This document shows, piece by piece, positions 49,988 to 57,828 of a stretch of 57,828 nucleotides of DNA. Origin of the DNA: an uncultured Bacilli bacterium (GTDB taxonomy: Bacteria > Bacillota_I > Bacilli_A > RF39 > UBA660); assembly GCA_948629335.1 (NCBI GenBank), contig CAPHZB010000002.1:1-57828 (forward strand), given 5' to 3'. Below the pieces are notes generated by a model that ran no database searches, had not been told where the DNA came from, and saw nothing but the letters and a program-made list of their open reading frames with translations. The number at the start of each line of letters is the position of its first letter. Position 1 is the stretch's first letter. The position numbers and the translations under genes were made by a program.

Positions 49988-50761
49988 ATGGAAAAACTAA
50001 ATGATATTTTACGTGAACTTGGAATTTCAAAAGTTAAATTAGCAAAATATCTAGGTGTATCTAGACAAATGATTTATAATTATCTAGAACTAGATGATCT
50101 TAATAAATGGCCAAAAGAAAAGAAAGTACTTTTACTAAATCTTTTAAACATTAAATCAGTAGATGAAATGGAAAATATTAAAGTAGATACAGACTATATT
50201 ATGCAAGTAGAAGCAAATATAAACGCCTTATTTAATGAAGAAGTCGCATCTTCTACAACGTCTGATGTCTATCAAGGATTATCTACTAGAAATAAAGAAC
50301 TTCTAGCAAACATTATTGATTTGGTTAAAGAAGACTTAGAAGATGACAGTGATGAAGAGGCTTATTATAAATATCTTTATTTATCTCATTTTATTCAAGC
50401 AATGATTACATCTAGGGAACTCAAATATATTTTAGGATATGTAGCAAAAGCTGCTGGATTTGTAAAGCCACTTGATTTTGTATTTAATGAAGAAGAACAA
50501 TTTCGTTTTGAAAGTATTATGTTTTCTGCAATGATTTTATATAATGGAAGGGGAGTATCTACCTCAAAGATAGCTGAATCGCATAAACGTTTTGAAGAGC
50601 AAATTGAACATAAAATGGAAGAAAAATTAAGTCGAACTATGGAATTAAATACAATCAAAGCACAAGCCTTAAAAGAACTTGGATATACAGCTATTACAGA
50701 AGAAAATGCTGCTGAGGTTCTAGCAAAGATTACAGAAATAGAAGTTCGAACAGTTGCTTAA
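49988..50761 (+). CDS. Helix-turn-helix regulator-like protein
   Basis: A 257-residue protein. The first 55 residues contain a Cro/C1-type helix-turn-helix (LGISKVKLAKYLGVSRQMIYNYLELDD); the rest is a helical acidic domain of unknown type (ELLANIIDLVKEDLEDDSDEEAYYKYLY and a Lys/Glu coiled coil at the end). AGGAGG lies 9 nt before ATG 49988. It has its own promoter and a strong terminator, so it is probably an autonomous regulator or chromosome-associated factor; its targets are unknown. Confidence 0.8.
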   Translation: MEKLNDILRELGISKVKLAKYLGVSRQMIYNYLELDDLNKWPKEKKVLLLNLLNIKSVDEMENIKVDTDYIMQVEANINALFNEEVASSTTSDVYQGLSTRNKELLANIIDLVKEDLEDDSDEEAYYKYLYLSHFIQAMITSRELKYILGYVAKAAGFVKPLDFVFNEEEQFRFESIMFSAMILYNGRGVSTSKIAESHKRFEEQIEHKMEEKLSRTMELNTIKAQALKELGYTAITEENAAEVLAKITEIEVRTVA

Positions 50762-50790
50762 AAATAGGGGAAACTCCCCTATTTCTTTTC
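50762..50790 (+). terminator. Terminator of the HTH gene
   Basis: AAATAGGGG (50762-50770) pairs with CCCCTATTT (50776-50784), followed by CTTTTC. Confidence 0.8.
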
Positions 50791-51196
50791 TGCCTTTTTA
50801 TAATGCGTATTTTAAGCAATTTTTCTATTTTAAGGTGAACAATTATTCATCTTAAATGAACTAAAATGTACATTATTTTATCTTTTAAAGTTAAAAATAA
50901 TTGCCTTTATAGGATATATTATAGAATAGATATAAGCTTTAATTAAATATATTTATTTTAGAGATATTCTAGATTCATTACAAATGATAATGAAATCTTT
51001 TAAATATCTTATAAAGTTATTATAAATCGAATATAATATATTTATACATAGAAATGATATTTATATAGGATTATAGGCATTATAAATTGAGTCTATAAAA
51101 AGCCTATAATATATATTATGTTAACTAGCAAAAATTTATTTTAATGAAAGCGTATTTTTTTTTATTTCTAGGTTATTCTATTTATGGGTGATCAAA
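50791..51196. other. AT-rich spacer with a hairpin
   Basis: About 400 very AT-rich bases with no supported gene. The one structure I see is ATTATAGGC (51070-51078) inverted as GCCTATAAT (51102-51110), with a 23-nt loop and no U run, so it is not a terminator. Several TATATT/TATAAT-like boxes are present but none has a clear -35. Confidence 0.4.
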
Positions 51197-51379
51197 ATGA
51201 AAAAGAAAGAAACTATGAAGACAAACAACAAAATGACTGATAGTTGTAATAAGTCAAACGTTTCAAATAAGTCTAATGCAAAGATGACGAATAAAGCTTC
51301 TAAAAACATAGGTTTTGAAAACGAAGCTTCATCTTTTGAAGTAGACCATGATAAAAATGATTCGTTTAAACTTAGATAA
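51197..51379 (+). CDS. Small Asn/Ser/Lys-rich protein, possible spore-associated protein
   Basis: A 60-residue hydrophilic protein: a Lys/Thr/Asn-rich N-terminal half with SNVSNKSNAK repeats and a C-terminal segment IGFENEASSFEVDHDKNDSFKLR. GGGTGAT precedes ATG 51197 and a terminator follows. Low-complexity Asn/Lys proteins with a conserved acidic end are common among small spore proteins of Bacillota, so a spore role is possible given gpr and spoIIM in this genome. The single Cys has no partner. No family name is claimed. Confidence 0.55.
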   Translation: MKKKETMKTNNKMTDSCNKSNVSNKSNAKMTNKASKNIGFENEASSFEVDHDKNDSFKLR

Positions 51380-51397
51380 CCCAAGGTAAGAAAAAAG

Positions 51398-51420
51398 TAG
51401 ACTCCCTACTCTTTTCTTTT
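51398..51420. terminator. Shared terminator
   Basis: AGTAG (51398-51402) pairs with CTACT (51408-51412), with T and A runs on both sides; it serves the small plus-strand gene and the ZIP transporter gene ending at 51421. Confidence 0.7.
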
Positions 51421-52170
51421 TTATATAGATAATAGGAAATGACTAATAAGCATGAAAAGGATTCCAAAGATAAAATAGAAGATAGTCTTTGTTGGTTTTT
51501 GATAAGAAAAAGAAGTAGGAAGCAGTTCTTTAAAACTAATCGTCATCATAATTCCTGCAATGGTGCTATATAAGAAGCCCATAAAAATATCGTTTGTTAG
51601 GTTTTTTAGAAATAAAAATGCAATTATAGCCCCCACGACTTCTGATAATCCAGAAATCATTGTATAACAAAGTGCTTTCTTTTTACTTTTAGTCGCATAA
51701 TAGATAGGAATTGAAATAGAAATTCCTTCAGGAATATTATGTAGAGCAATTGCTATTGTTAGTTTTAATCCTAAATGAAAGTTATTTTCACAGGATATAT
51801 AAGTGGCAATTCCTTCAGGAATGTTGTGAAGGATAATAGCTAGCATAGATATAATTCCTATCTTATATAAGGAAGAACTGTTTTCCACTTTTGCTACCTT
51901 TTCTTCAATATAATTTGAAAGAATAATGCCTATATTAATTCCAATTAAAATAACACATAACATAGGAATAAAAGGAAGATATTTTTCTAATGTTGAGAAA
52001 GACTCTGGAATTAAATCGGAGATAGAAACACATAACATAACCCCTGCAGCAAATGCCAAAGAGGAAATTAATATAGTATCTCCCCTCTCCTTCTTACCAA
52101 AAATAAGAAGAGCACCTAGCATTGTAGAAGCTCCTGCTAAAGAAGTCATTAAAAAAGAGCTTGAAAACAT
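51421..52170 (-). CDS. ZIP-family metal transporter
   Basis: A 249-residue transporter with about eight membrane helices, of the ZupT/ZIP type that imports zinc, iron or manganese. The two HNIPEG motifs (ILHNIPEGIA in helix 4, ALHNIPEGISI in helix 5) hold the metal-binding His and Glu. The start follows GGTGATAAC. It is a single-gene transcript. The metal cannot be told from the sequence. Confidence 0.93.
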   Translation of the reverse strand: MFSSSFLMTSLAGASTMLGALLIFGKKERGDTILISSLAFAAGVMLCVSISDLIPESFSTLEKYLPFIPMLCVILIGINIGIILSNYIEEKVAKVENSSSLYKIGIISMLAIILHNIPEGIATYISCENNFHLGLKLTIAIALHNIPEGISISIPIYYATKSKKKALCYTMISGLSEVVGAIIAFLFLKNLTNDIFMGFLYSTIAGIMMTISFKELLPTSFSYQKPTKTIFYFIFGILFMLISHFLLSI

Positions 52171-52310
52171 GTTATCACCAGTACAAGCTTATGAAATAAA
52201 AATAAAAATAGACTTTTATAAAAAGTAATCTTTTTTTAATTTTTACAATCACTCTTTTTTATTTTCTTAAAATCCAATAAAACGCCAATATAAGAAAGTA
52301 AACAAGCAAC

Positions 52311-52336
52311 AAAAAAATATGGGTATGTCCATATTT
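52311..52336 (-). terminator. Terminator of the kinase-like gene
   Basis: AAATATGG (52315-52322) pairs with CCATATTT (52329-52336); on the minus strand it is followed by a U run. It overlaps the stop codon. Confidence 0.75.
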
Positions 52337-53136
52337 TATTTATAAAGTTTTAACTTTTCTTTGTATTTATCTTTAACATAATCAATAAAATAGTATCCTT
52401 CATAAGAAGGGGCTATATGACGCATTTGCCCTCTAATTTCTTTATAAGCTAGAGGTAGTAATTCTCTTGGAATTTGTTCTGATTCTAAATATTCTTCGAC
52501 TAAACGATTTTCATCTAAAAAACATAATTCTTTTATTGTAAATAGATTATACATATAAGAAATAGCTTTTTCATTTACTTTCATAGTAGAGGAAAATTCA
52601 TATTTTCTCATAAATTCTCCTAAACATACAGGAACTATATCCATGTCTAATTCTTGATATGCCACATTATCTAAATCACAAAAAAACACATCATTTTTAA
52701 AAAATAAAATATTAGAACTAGAAATATCTCCATATAATATTCCTAATTGCTCAAATTGTTTTAGCTTTTGACGCGCTAACCATAAATAGTTTAACATTTC
52801 TGTACGAGAGGTAGGAAAAAAGTCTATTTCTCTATAAGGACTCTTATTCATTAAATACCCTATGATTTCTCCCTCACAAGAAATAGATGCGATAATTTGA
52901 ATATCATTGATTTCTTTTAATGTATCTATATGATAAAGTCTTTTCAATTTTTCAAATTTATTTTGAACCGTTTTTTCTTTACAAACATCAACATCCCATA
53001 TTTTAGCAAGCCTATTTTCCCCAAAAAGAGAGGGAGCATCAAAAATTAAACTCTCTGTTCCATAATTAAACCTATTTTGATTTAATAAATATTGTTTTTC
53101 TTCATTTGTTATTTTTATATTTGGTAAACATTTCAT
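52336..53136 (-). CDS. Protein-kinase-fold protein
   Basis: A 266-residue soluble protein with a protein-kinase-like signature: an N-lobe Lys (RLAKIWD, about residue 45), the catalytic loop LYGDISSSNIL (Asp about 137, Asn about 142) and a DFG-equivalent FCDLDNVAY (Asp about 154). The loop is GD-x-x-x-x-N rather than HRD, as in aminoglycoside phosphotransferase- and small-kinase-like families. The C-terminal part is helical. Start: ATG at 53136; GTG and ATG codons at 53145 and 53142 are alternatives, and no strong ribosome-binding site decides between them. The substrate is unknown. Confidence 0.7.
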   Translation of the reverse strand: MKCLPNIKITNEEKQYLLNQNRFNYGTESLIFDAPSLFGENRLAKIWDVDVCKEKTVQNKFEKLKRLYHIDTLKEINDIQIIASISCEGEIIGYLMNKSPYREIDFFPTSRTEMLNYLWLARQKLKQFEQLGILYGDISSSNILFFKNDVFFCDLDNVAYQELDMDIVPVCLGEFMRKYEFSSTMKVNEKAISYMYNLFTIKELCFLDENRLVEEYLESEQIPRELLPLAYKEIRGQMRHIAPSYEGYYFIDYVKDKYKEKLKLYK

Positions 53137-53271
53137 ATACATCACGGGAACTATTGTAATATAAAGGTGTCATAATGTCAACAAATAGAATAATTATTCA
53201 GCAAAAAAATAGTAAATCTGATATGAATTTTATTTGCAAAAAAATTTTTGATATATTAACTACATAATAAA

Positions 53272-53361
53272 ATGGTATGTAGTATGTGTGATGAACTAAA
53301 AAAAGGGATTGAATGGGCAAAACAGTTAGGAAGAAGTGCAAGAAAAAAGAACTTCAAGTAA
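53272..53361 (+). CDS. Possible very small protein, 29 aa
   Basis: A 29-residue frame (MVCSMCDELKKGIEWAKQLG then a Lys/Arg tail) between two minus-strand genes, followed by its own hairpin terminator (AAGAAC 53393-53398, GTTCTT 53402-53407). A CxxC-like CSMC pair and an amphipathic helix are visible. There is no convincing ribosome-binding site. Its own terminator is the main reason to mention it. Confidence 0.3.
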   Translation: MVCSMCDELKKGIEWAKQLGRSARKKNFK

Positions 53362-53392
53362 GTATCTTATGTGGTTTTATATAAAATCTTTC

Positions 53393-53409
53393 AAGAACTG
53401 GGTTCTTTT
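53393..53409 (+). terminator. Short hairpin terminator
   Basis: AAGAAC (53393-53398) and GTTCTT (53402-53407) with a 3-nt loop, followed by TTATATT. The short loop makes it a moderate call. Confidence 0.45.
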
Positions 53410-54625
53410 ATATTCTTTTATAGTTATTTTCTTCTAACTCATACATCACTTCATAGGATTCTAGACCATCTTTTAATACAAAATACTCTACATTCTCACC
53501 TATTCTAGCATCATGCACTTCGATTATGATTTGGTTTGGTAATTCACTTATATTTTCTGAAACATGGCTGTATACTTTTATTCCATCTCTTAATGCTTTA
53601 TCGTGTGTGTTTGCTAAAATTAAACTGATAATGCGTTCAAAGTCACAGGTAGATGGTCTACCAATTGTCTTTAAATTTTTAATTTTCTCTAAAAGAATAG
53701 TTATTTTTTCAAAGTTATTATTTCCTTCAATATGATTTGCAAGATTTATAATATATGTATCTGTATATTCTCCTTTAAATTCCTGTAAGTACCCTACTGC
53801 ACAGTCTAACTGTCTTATTTCCTCATCACAGAGCGAATGAAATTCATAATCACTTGCTTCTGTTTCTTCTAAGTGATGTCCATCTTCTATGAACTGTTTT
53901 TTAGAAACGCCAAAGCTTCTTGATTTCATTCCAAACTTTACCCTTGTAGCATCAGATGTAGAATCAGTTAAAATGTTTCCTAGTTTTGTATGTTCGATGA
54001 CTACATAATCATGATTTTCTTCCGATAATACTTGGCTTTCCAGTCCAGCTCTATAACACAGATAATCATAACTAGCGGCAAAAGAGGCGCATATACCCCA
54101 GTTTTTGGCCATAGCTGTAAAAATATTTCTAGAGTATTTTTCGTGTAAACGTCCATACGATGTATATGATAAAGCATTTAAGTCATAAGATAACATTTGG
54201 CTATTTTTATTATATAGATATTTGTATTTTTGTAATTCACTCCACTGGGGATCTATCCCTTTTAAGATTTCATCAAATATTTTCTCTCCTTCAAAAAATT
54301 CTTCAATACTTATAGGGATTATTGGATCTGCCCCATCTTTTTCTGTTTTAAACCTTACTTTAAATGTAGGAGCCAATTCAAATAAAATTCTCATGGTATC
54401 TACACTTGGAATATATTGACTTGTGACAGTGGGATATATATAATTCTTTAGATTTGTTAATATATATCTTAATTCCTCTTTTGTAAGTGTATCTATATTC
54501 TCCAAAATAGAATTTTTTACAATTAACTTTCCATTTATTTTTATATCAACTATATCCTGATTAGACATGGTTGGTGGCAGTTTCTTTTCTTTATCTAAAT
54601 CTATAAATATCTTCTTTCCCATCAT
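53408..54625 (-). CDS. Putative transglutaminase/papain-like cysteine protease
   Basis: A 405-residue soluble protein. The C-terminal half carries a transglutaminase-like triad: Cys179 in NWGICASFAASYDYLCYRAG, His205 in EENHDYVVIE and Asp221 in ILTDSTSDATR. The N-terminal 170 residues are a helical region with LPPTMSNQDIVDIKINGK. AGGGAG stands ahead of ATG codons at 54625 and 54622. No signal peptide is visible, so it is probably cytoplasmic. It could be a protease or crosslinking enzyme; this window has four proteins of this general type. Confidence 0.65.
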   Translation of the reverse strand: MMGKKIFIDLDKEKKLPPTMSNQDIVDIKINGKLIVKNSILENIDTLTKEELRYILTNLKNYIYPTVTSQYIPSVDTMRILFELAPTFKVRFKTEKDGADPIIPISIEEFFEGEKIFDEILKGIDPQWSELQKYKYLYNKNSQMLSYDLNALSYTSYGRLHEKYSRNIFTAMAKNWGICASFAASYDYLCYRAGLESQVLSEENHDYVVIEHTKLGNILTDSTSDATRVKFGMKSRSFGVSKKQFIEDGHHLEETEASDYEFHSLCDEEIRQLDCAVGYLQEFKGEYTDTYIINLANHIEGNNNFEKITILLEKIKNLKTIGRPSTCDFERIISLILANTHDKALRDGIKVYSHVSENISELPNQIIIEVHDARIGENVEYFVLKDGLESYEVMYELEENNYKRI

Positions 54626-54669
54626 TGTATCTCCCTTGAAATTCACTATTTTTTCTATATATAATTTTG

Positions 54670-55308
54670 TTACTGAAAAGTAACAAATGGTATTCCTAAA
54701 TTTTTATAAATGGTGGATGCCCGAGGCAAATGTAGAATTCGCGCGAATAATAAATTATAGAACTCATCAAATAAAATGATACTACATAAAGTAATACTAA
54801 GAATTAAAAACAATTTCTTATTCATTTTTTTTGCTAAATAGAAACAGAATGGAACTAAACCATACATAAGAAGTAAACTTGAAAGTCCGAAGATAAGTAC
54901 ACTACGTAAGCAAACAAACCCATGAATACTTCCAAAACTTAAAATCTCTTGGTTATAATCCCAACAGCGCATACCATCTTTAATAATATACATTCCAAGC
55001 CCCGAAAAATACTCTAAAATTCCACAAGAAATGGCACTAATGAAAAAGATTTGCAATGGTTTTTTTCTCTTTTTATAAGTTAAAAAATAAATCATAATAG
55101 AGCCAGTCGCATAAATATTAATCCAAGGTAGGAAATTCGCGCCTCTCCAGTAAAATGTTTTCATTCCGCCATTAAAATAATAGAAAATAAATTCATAGAA
55201 AAAGCCAAACATTCCTGTAAAAACAATAAGTAAGCAAAATATACCAAGTAATGTTTCTTTATCAAATGAATGTTCTTTATTTAAATAGTTTACATATTTG
55301 TCTTTCAT
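54670..55308 (-). CDS. Putative ABC-transporter-permease-like membrane protein (CmpB family)
   Basis: A 212-residue multi-pass protein of the ABC_trans_CmpB type. The pattern GGMKTFYWRGANFLPWINIYATGSIMIYFLTYKKRKKPLQIF, then GILEYFSGLGMYIIKDGMRCWDYNQEILSFGSIHGFVCL, matches the family's FYWRG...LPW-x-x-IYG and EY-x-x-G...-x-WDY motifs. Despite the family name no ATPase partner gene is near. Function uncertain. It starts with an N-terminal soluble stretch and has about six membrane helices. Confidence 0.78.
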   Translation of the reverse strand: MKDKYVNYLNKEHSFDKETLLGIFCLLIVFTGMFGFFYEFIFYYFNGGMKTFYWRGANFLPWINIYATGSIMIYFLTYKKRKKPLQIFFISAISCGILEYFSGLGMYIIKDGMRCWDYNQEILSFGSIHGFVCLRSVLIFGLSSLLLMYGLVPFCFYLAKKMNKKLFLILSITLCSIILFDEFYNLLFARILHLPRASTIYKNLGIPFVTFQ

Positions 55309-55330
55309 ACAACATACACCTATTTTATTC

Positions 55331-55525
55331 TTAGACTACAATTTTTTTAGGGTTTTTGACATAGGATTTAACTACTGCCCCACAATTTAAACAAATTTTA
55401 TGATACAATGTTTGTGATTTAAAAGTAAAGGTCTTATTTGCTGGTCCAACACTAGCATACCCTTCTTGTTTTCCTTCTACGAACTTTTCTCCACCACAAT
55501 ATGGACATTTTTCTTCATTTTTCAT
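55331..55525 (-). CDS. Small zinc-ribbon protein
   Basis: A 64-residue protein with two knuckles: CPYCGG at residues 7-12 and CLNCG at 45-49, spaced by a beta-rich segment. AAAGGAGG lies before the ATG. It is probably a metal-binding protein; no enzymatic domain is visible. Confidence 0.75.
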   Translation of the reverse strand: MKNEEKCPYCGGEKFVEGKQEGYASVGPANKTFTFKSQTLYHKICLNCGAVVKSYVKNPKKIVV

Positions 55526-55663
55526 GTTTTATTCCTCCTTTAAATTGGTACTATTTATATTTGATATTATAACACATATAGTATTCGTAGTAAATTGATG
55601 AAATCACGAAGGCTGTAAAGTATATGACCTACTTATTTTTGTTTTATTTAGTCATGAATGCAT

Positions 55664-55700
55664 TTAAAAACAGATAATTCTAAAAGAAACTATCTGTTAA
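55664..55700 (-). terminator. Terminator of the 55708 gene
   Basis: AACAGATA (55669-55676) pairs with TATCTGTT (55691-55698); U run follows on the minus strand. Confidence 0.6.
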
Positions 55701-55707
55701 ATTATCT

Positions 55708-56244
55708 CTATTTTTGTCTTTTCCACTTTTCTAGTTTACATCCTTTTTGTTCTAACTTGTTACGAAAAGCTTCTGCAAAATCAAGAAATTTTTCTATTTC
55801 TTCTGGTTGATAAATATTTTTAGGTCCATATATTGTCTTTTTATTCGTTCCCCCTATTTTTAATAGTTCTCCATATTCTCTACAACCTTTTTGATACTTA
55901 AAACATAATTGATGATACTTAGGATCATACGACACATTCTCTATTTTGTCCATATCGACATGGTATGCCTCACTATGTTCTTTTAATTCGCTATCTATTT
56001 GTATAAGAATAAGATCAAAATCACTCATTCTATACCCCACAATATAGTAAAAAAACGAGGTTGTGTTGGTATCAAAAACAAAGCCATGCTCGAACTTTGA
56101 AGTCGTCATATAACAATATAAAATTTCATATTCATTTCCTTTTTCCACTGTTTTATCAAAGATTTCTCTCATTCTTTTTTTCTTTGCTTCACAGTCTATC
56201 GCATCATAATCGGGTGTTTTTTCTTTTTTTGAAAATAGTCCCAT
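55708..56244 (-). CDS. Hypothetical protein, 178 aa
   Basis: I do not recognise this protein. It begins MGLFSKKEKTPDYDAIDCE, a start common in small cytoplasmic proteins of gut Bacilli, and has a beta-rich core (EYEILYCYMTTSKFEHGFVFD; FFYYIVGYRMSDFDLILIQID) plus a helical end with repeated Lys/Glu. The fold may be PH-like, as also suspected for the 23427 protein. The ATG at 56244 has a G-poor site (AGGGAGG about 10 nt upstream). Confidence 0.65.
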   Translation of the reverse strand: MGLFSKKEKTPDYDAIDCEAKKKRMREIFDKTVEKGNEYEILYCYMTTSKFEHGFVFDTNTTSFFYYIVGYRMSDFDLILIQIDSELKEHSEAYHVDMDKIENVSYDPKYHQLCFKYQKGCREYGELLKIGGTNKKTIYGPKNIYQPEEIEKFLDFAEAFRNKLEQKGCKLEKWKRQK

Positions 56245-56314
56245 AAATTTTTCCTCCCTATATTATTTATTTTCCTAATAAGGATAGCACAAGTAACAGA
56301 TATTTTCAATTGTA

Positions 56315-56539
56315 TTACGGCAACCAAAATAATAAATCAATAACACATAGAATTGTACCTTTTAGTTTCTCATTTGTTTTACACAATTTAATAATTGAAC
56401 CTAAAAAAAGATAAAGACTAACAACTAAAATAAGGGGCGCTAAAAATGTGGTATTATTTAATAGACGAATAGAGAGAATGAATAAAAGAATGGATACCAA
56501 CAGGAAGAAAAAGTATAAATATTTTTTATTGTTTTTCAT
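56315..56539 (-). CDS. Small membrane protein, 74 aa
   Basis: A 74-residue protein with two or three hydrophobic helices (residues 6-24, 30-50 and the C terminus). AAGGAG lies 10 nt ahead of the ATG, and the gene starts 25 bp after the stop of the gene at 56565, so they are probably co-transcribed. Function unknown. Confidence 0.6.
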   Translation of the reverse strand: MKNNKKYLYFFFLLVSILLFILSIRLLNNTTFLAPLILVVSLYLFLGSIIKLCKTNEKLKGTILCVIDLLFWLP

Positions 56540-56564
56540 TCAAATGCAACTCCTTAATACGTTA

Positions 56565-57827
56565 CTATCTGTAACTTTTATTTACGTGTGATTCTTCTGA
56601 TAAAGAATTCCATGTTGGATTACTTAAGGACTTAATATACATTTTTACTTCATTAGATAGATATGGATAAACACCCTTTTCTTCTGTCATATTCATTAGG
56701 TAATCATCATTAAGTACATTTGTTAATTCTAGACTATCTAAGTTTTTAGGATGGTATTGCACTAAAAAATCAGAAAATGGAATAAATCCTATAAAAGAAT
56801 TTTCTATCTCATTCGTTTGTAAGAGGACATCTCCCTTTTTATCTTTGATGAGGTATGCAATCTCTCCATCTGAACTTAATTCAATTGCAATTTTTAAATC
56901 AGGAAGAAAAACATCTCCTAATAAGTTCCCATTCCAATACACGGGAATAGATTTAAAATCAGAAAGATTTCCTCGCATATATTCTAGTGCAACCTTTTCC
57001 CAATACTTGCTAGATCCAAACGTATCATAATTTTCAATACTAGTTAATTTCATAAAGAATTGCACACGTCCCTTTGACTCCATAGTTGCATAGCGATAAT
57101 ATGTGTCAATTGGATAACTGAAATAAATACGCTCCCCCTCTTCATTTACTGTTTCTAATATAGCCTGGTTGTTCTTTTCTAGTTTCGTAGGTATACTAAT
57201 CATTGGAATTACAGTATTTTCTTGATAAAAAATTCCTATCACATCTTCAAATGGATTTGTTTTATTGATGATATCCTCTTTGGTAATGCACTTTATATCT
57301 GGATTCTTTTCTCTTAATAACGCATTGTACTTTTCTAAGTAGTGATACAAAATGGATGGGTCATTATTTAAAAGATTGGTGGTATAGTATAACAATTTTA
57401 CGTATTGCGTAAAAGGCTCATAATCAGATGTGTATGTTTGAGATGCTTCTATCTTACAAATTTCAAAAAGTTCATCTAATAAATCATCTACTTGATCTAA
57501 ACAAATATAATCTGAATTTTCTTCTTCTATACCCATGGTATCAAGGGCTGTTATAATATAGTTAATGTCTACAGTAGGATATTTTTCTTGTAATTGTTTA
57601 GTAAGATACCAAATTCCCATTTGATTATAATCATAATAATCAAATGGAACATAGTTTCTAAAATATTCTAATATGGCACCATACTTATCATAGGATGAAG
57701 GCTCTGCAATGCACGATGCAGTTACGTTAGTCATGGCTTCATCGAGCATAAATCCATTATTACTTATGTTTCTATATAGGCGTCTTCCAAAAATAAAAGT
57801 TACAATTTGACAAAAATAAAACAACTT
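56565..57827 (-). CDS. Unknown protein, N terminus beyond the window
   Basis: The minus-strand frame is open to the right edge; a TTG near 57824 is the only nearby candidate and has no ribosome-binding site, so the true start probably lies outside. The visible 420 residues contain a helical first half (YGAILEYFRNYVPFDYYDY) and a beta-rich second half with EEGERIYFSYPIDTYYRYATM, PVYWNGNLLGDVFLPDLKIAIELSSDGEIAYLI and a C-terminal NPTWNSLSEESHVN. The composition suggests an extracytoplasmic or lipoprotein domain. No family is recognised. Confidence 0.6.
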   Translation of the reverse strand, partial: KLFYFCQIVTFIFGRRLYRNISNNGFMLDEAMTNVTASCIAEPSSYDKYGAILEYFRNYVPFDYYDYNQMGIWYLTKQLQEKYPTVDINYIITALDTMGIEEENSDYICLDQVDDLLDELFEICKIEASQTYTSDYEPFTQYVKLLYYTTNLLNNDPSILYHYLEKYNALLREKNPDIKCITKEDIINKTNPFEDVIGIFYQENTVIPMISIPTKLEKNNQAILETVNEEGERIYFSYPIDTYYRYATMESKGRVQFFMKLTSIENYDTFGSSKYWEKVALEYMRGNLSDFKSIPVYWNGNLLGDVFLPDLKIAIELSSDGEIAYLIKDKKGDVLLQTNEIENSFIGFIPFSDFLVQYHPKNLDSLELTNVLNDDYLMNMTEEKGVYPYLSNEVKMYIKSLSNPTWNSLSEESHVNKSYR

Positions 57828-57828
57828 C

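Noticed and set aside
50791..51196. CRISPR or tandem repeats in the AT-rich spacer
   Set aside because: Repeated TATAAT/TATATT-like words are irregular and unevenly spaced; no direct repeat of constant length is present.

Overview
The window is low-GC DNA with Bacillus-type signals: purine-rich Shine-Dalgarno sites, TTGACA/TATAAT promoters, TGA used as stop, a T-box riboswitch, and the endospore genes gpr, spoIIM and ylbJ. It fits an endospore-forming member of the Bacilli, probably one of the uncultured gut lineages near Mollicutes/Erysipelotrichia (RF39-like). No 16S gene is present, so the lineage is inferred.

Positions 1-5000 look like a decayed accessory island: the tail of a KilA-N protein, a ClpX-like ATPase, unknown proteins, two related tiny proteins, a uracil-DNA-glycosylase-like gene split by a 252-bp MITE-like element, and tRNA-Leu. 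Next come a two-subunit ABC exporter, a DUF3841 protein and a queuosine-salvage enzyme (5172-10431). A palindromic element flanked by 27-bp direct repeats then sits against the promoter of tRNA-Gln, which runs with no visible break into a T-box leader and gltX. After gltX come a membrane thioredoxin, a nucleotidyltransferase and a P1B-type ATPase homologue that has lost its catalytic residues.

Positions 16.6-44.5 kb are mostly core genome: dnaG-rpoD-trmK with yqfQ; type IV pilus-like genes in two places (pilC-pilD, and pilB divergent from two prepilins); rarA facing an amidoligase; holA; ylbJ with a YlbL-type PDZ/Lon protease; rpsT divergent from gpr; spoIIM; and NfeD with an SPFH protein. 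Between the amidoligase and 29.4 kb lies a roughly 600-nt structured non-coding RNA followed by an OapA-like membrane protein gene, the arrangement of the OLE ribonucleoprotein. At 37.5-37.85 kb two convergent, 3'-overlapping small transcripts look like a type I toxin-antitoxin module whose toxin frame is broken.

Positions 44.6-57.8 kb carry mnmA, a MoxR ATPase paired with a large transglutaminase-like membrane protein, an HTH regulator, a ZIP metal transporter, a kinase-fold protein, another transglutaminase-like protein and several small membrane or zinc-ribbon proteins of unknown role. Four proteins in the window carry Cys-His-Asp/Glu transglutaminase/papain-like signatures. The strongest candidates for a closer look are the OLE/OapA locus, the type I toxin-antitoxin module, the tRNA-Gln/T-box/gltX fusion, the two non-autonomous elements, the pseudo-P-type ATPase and the MoxR/transglutaminase pair. 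All family assignments come from reading motifs by eye; no database search was run.
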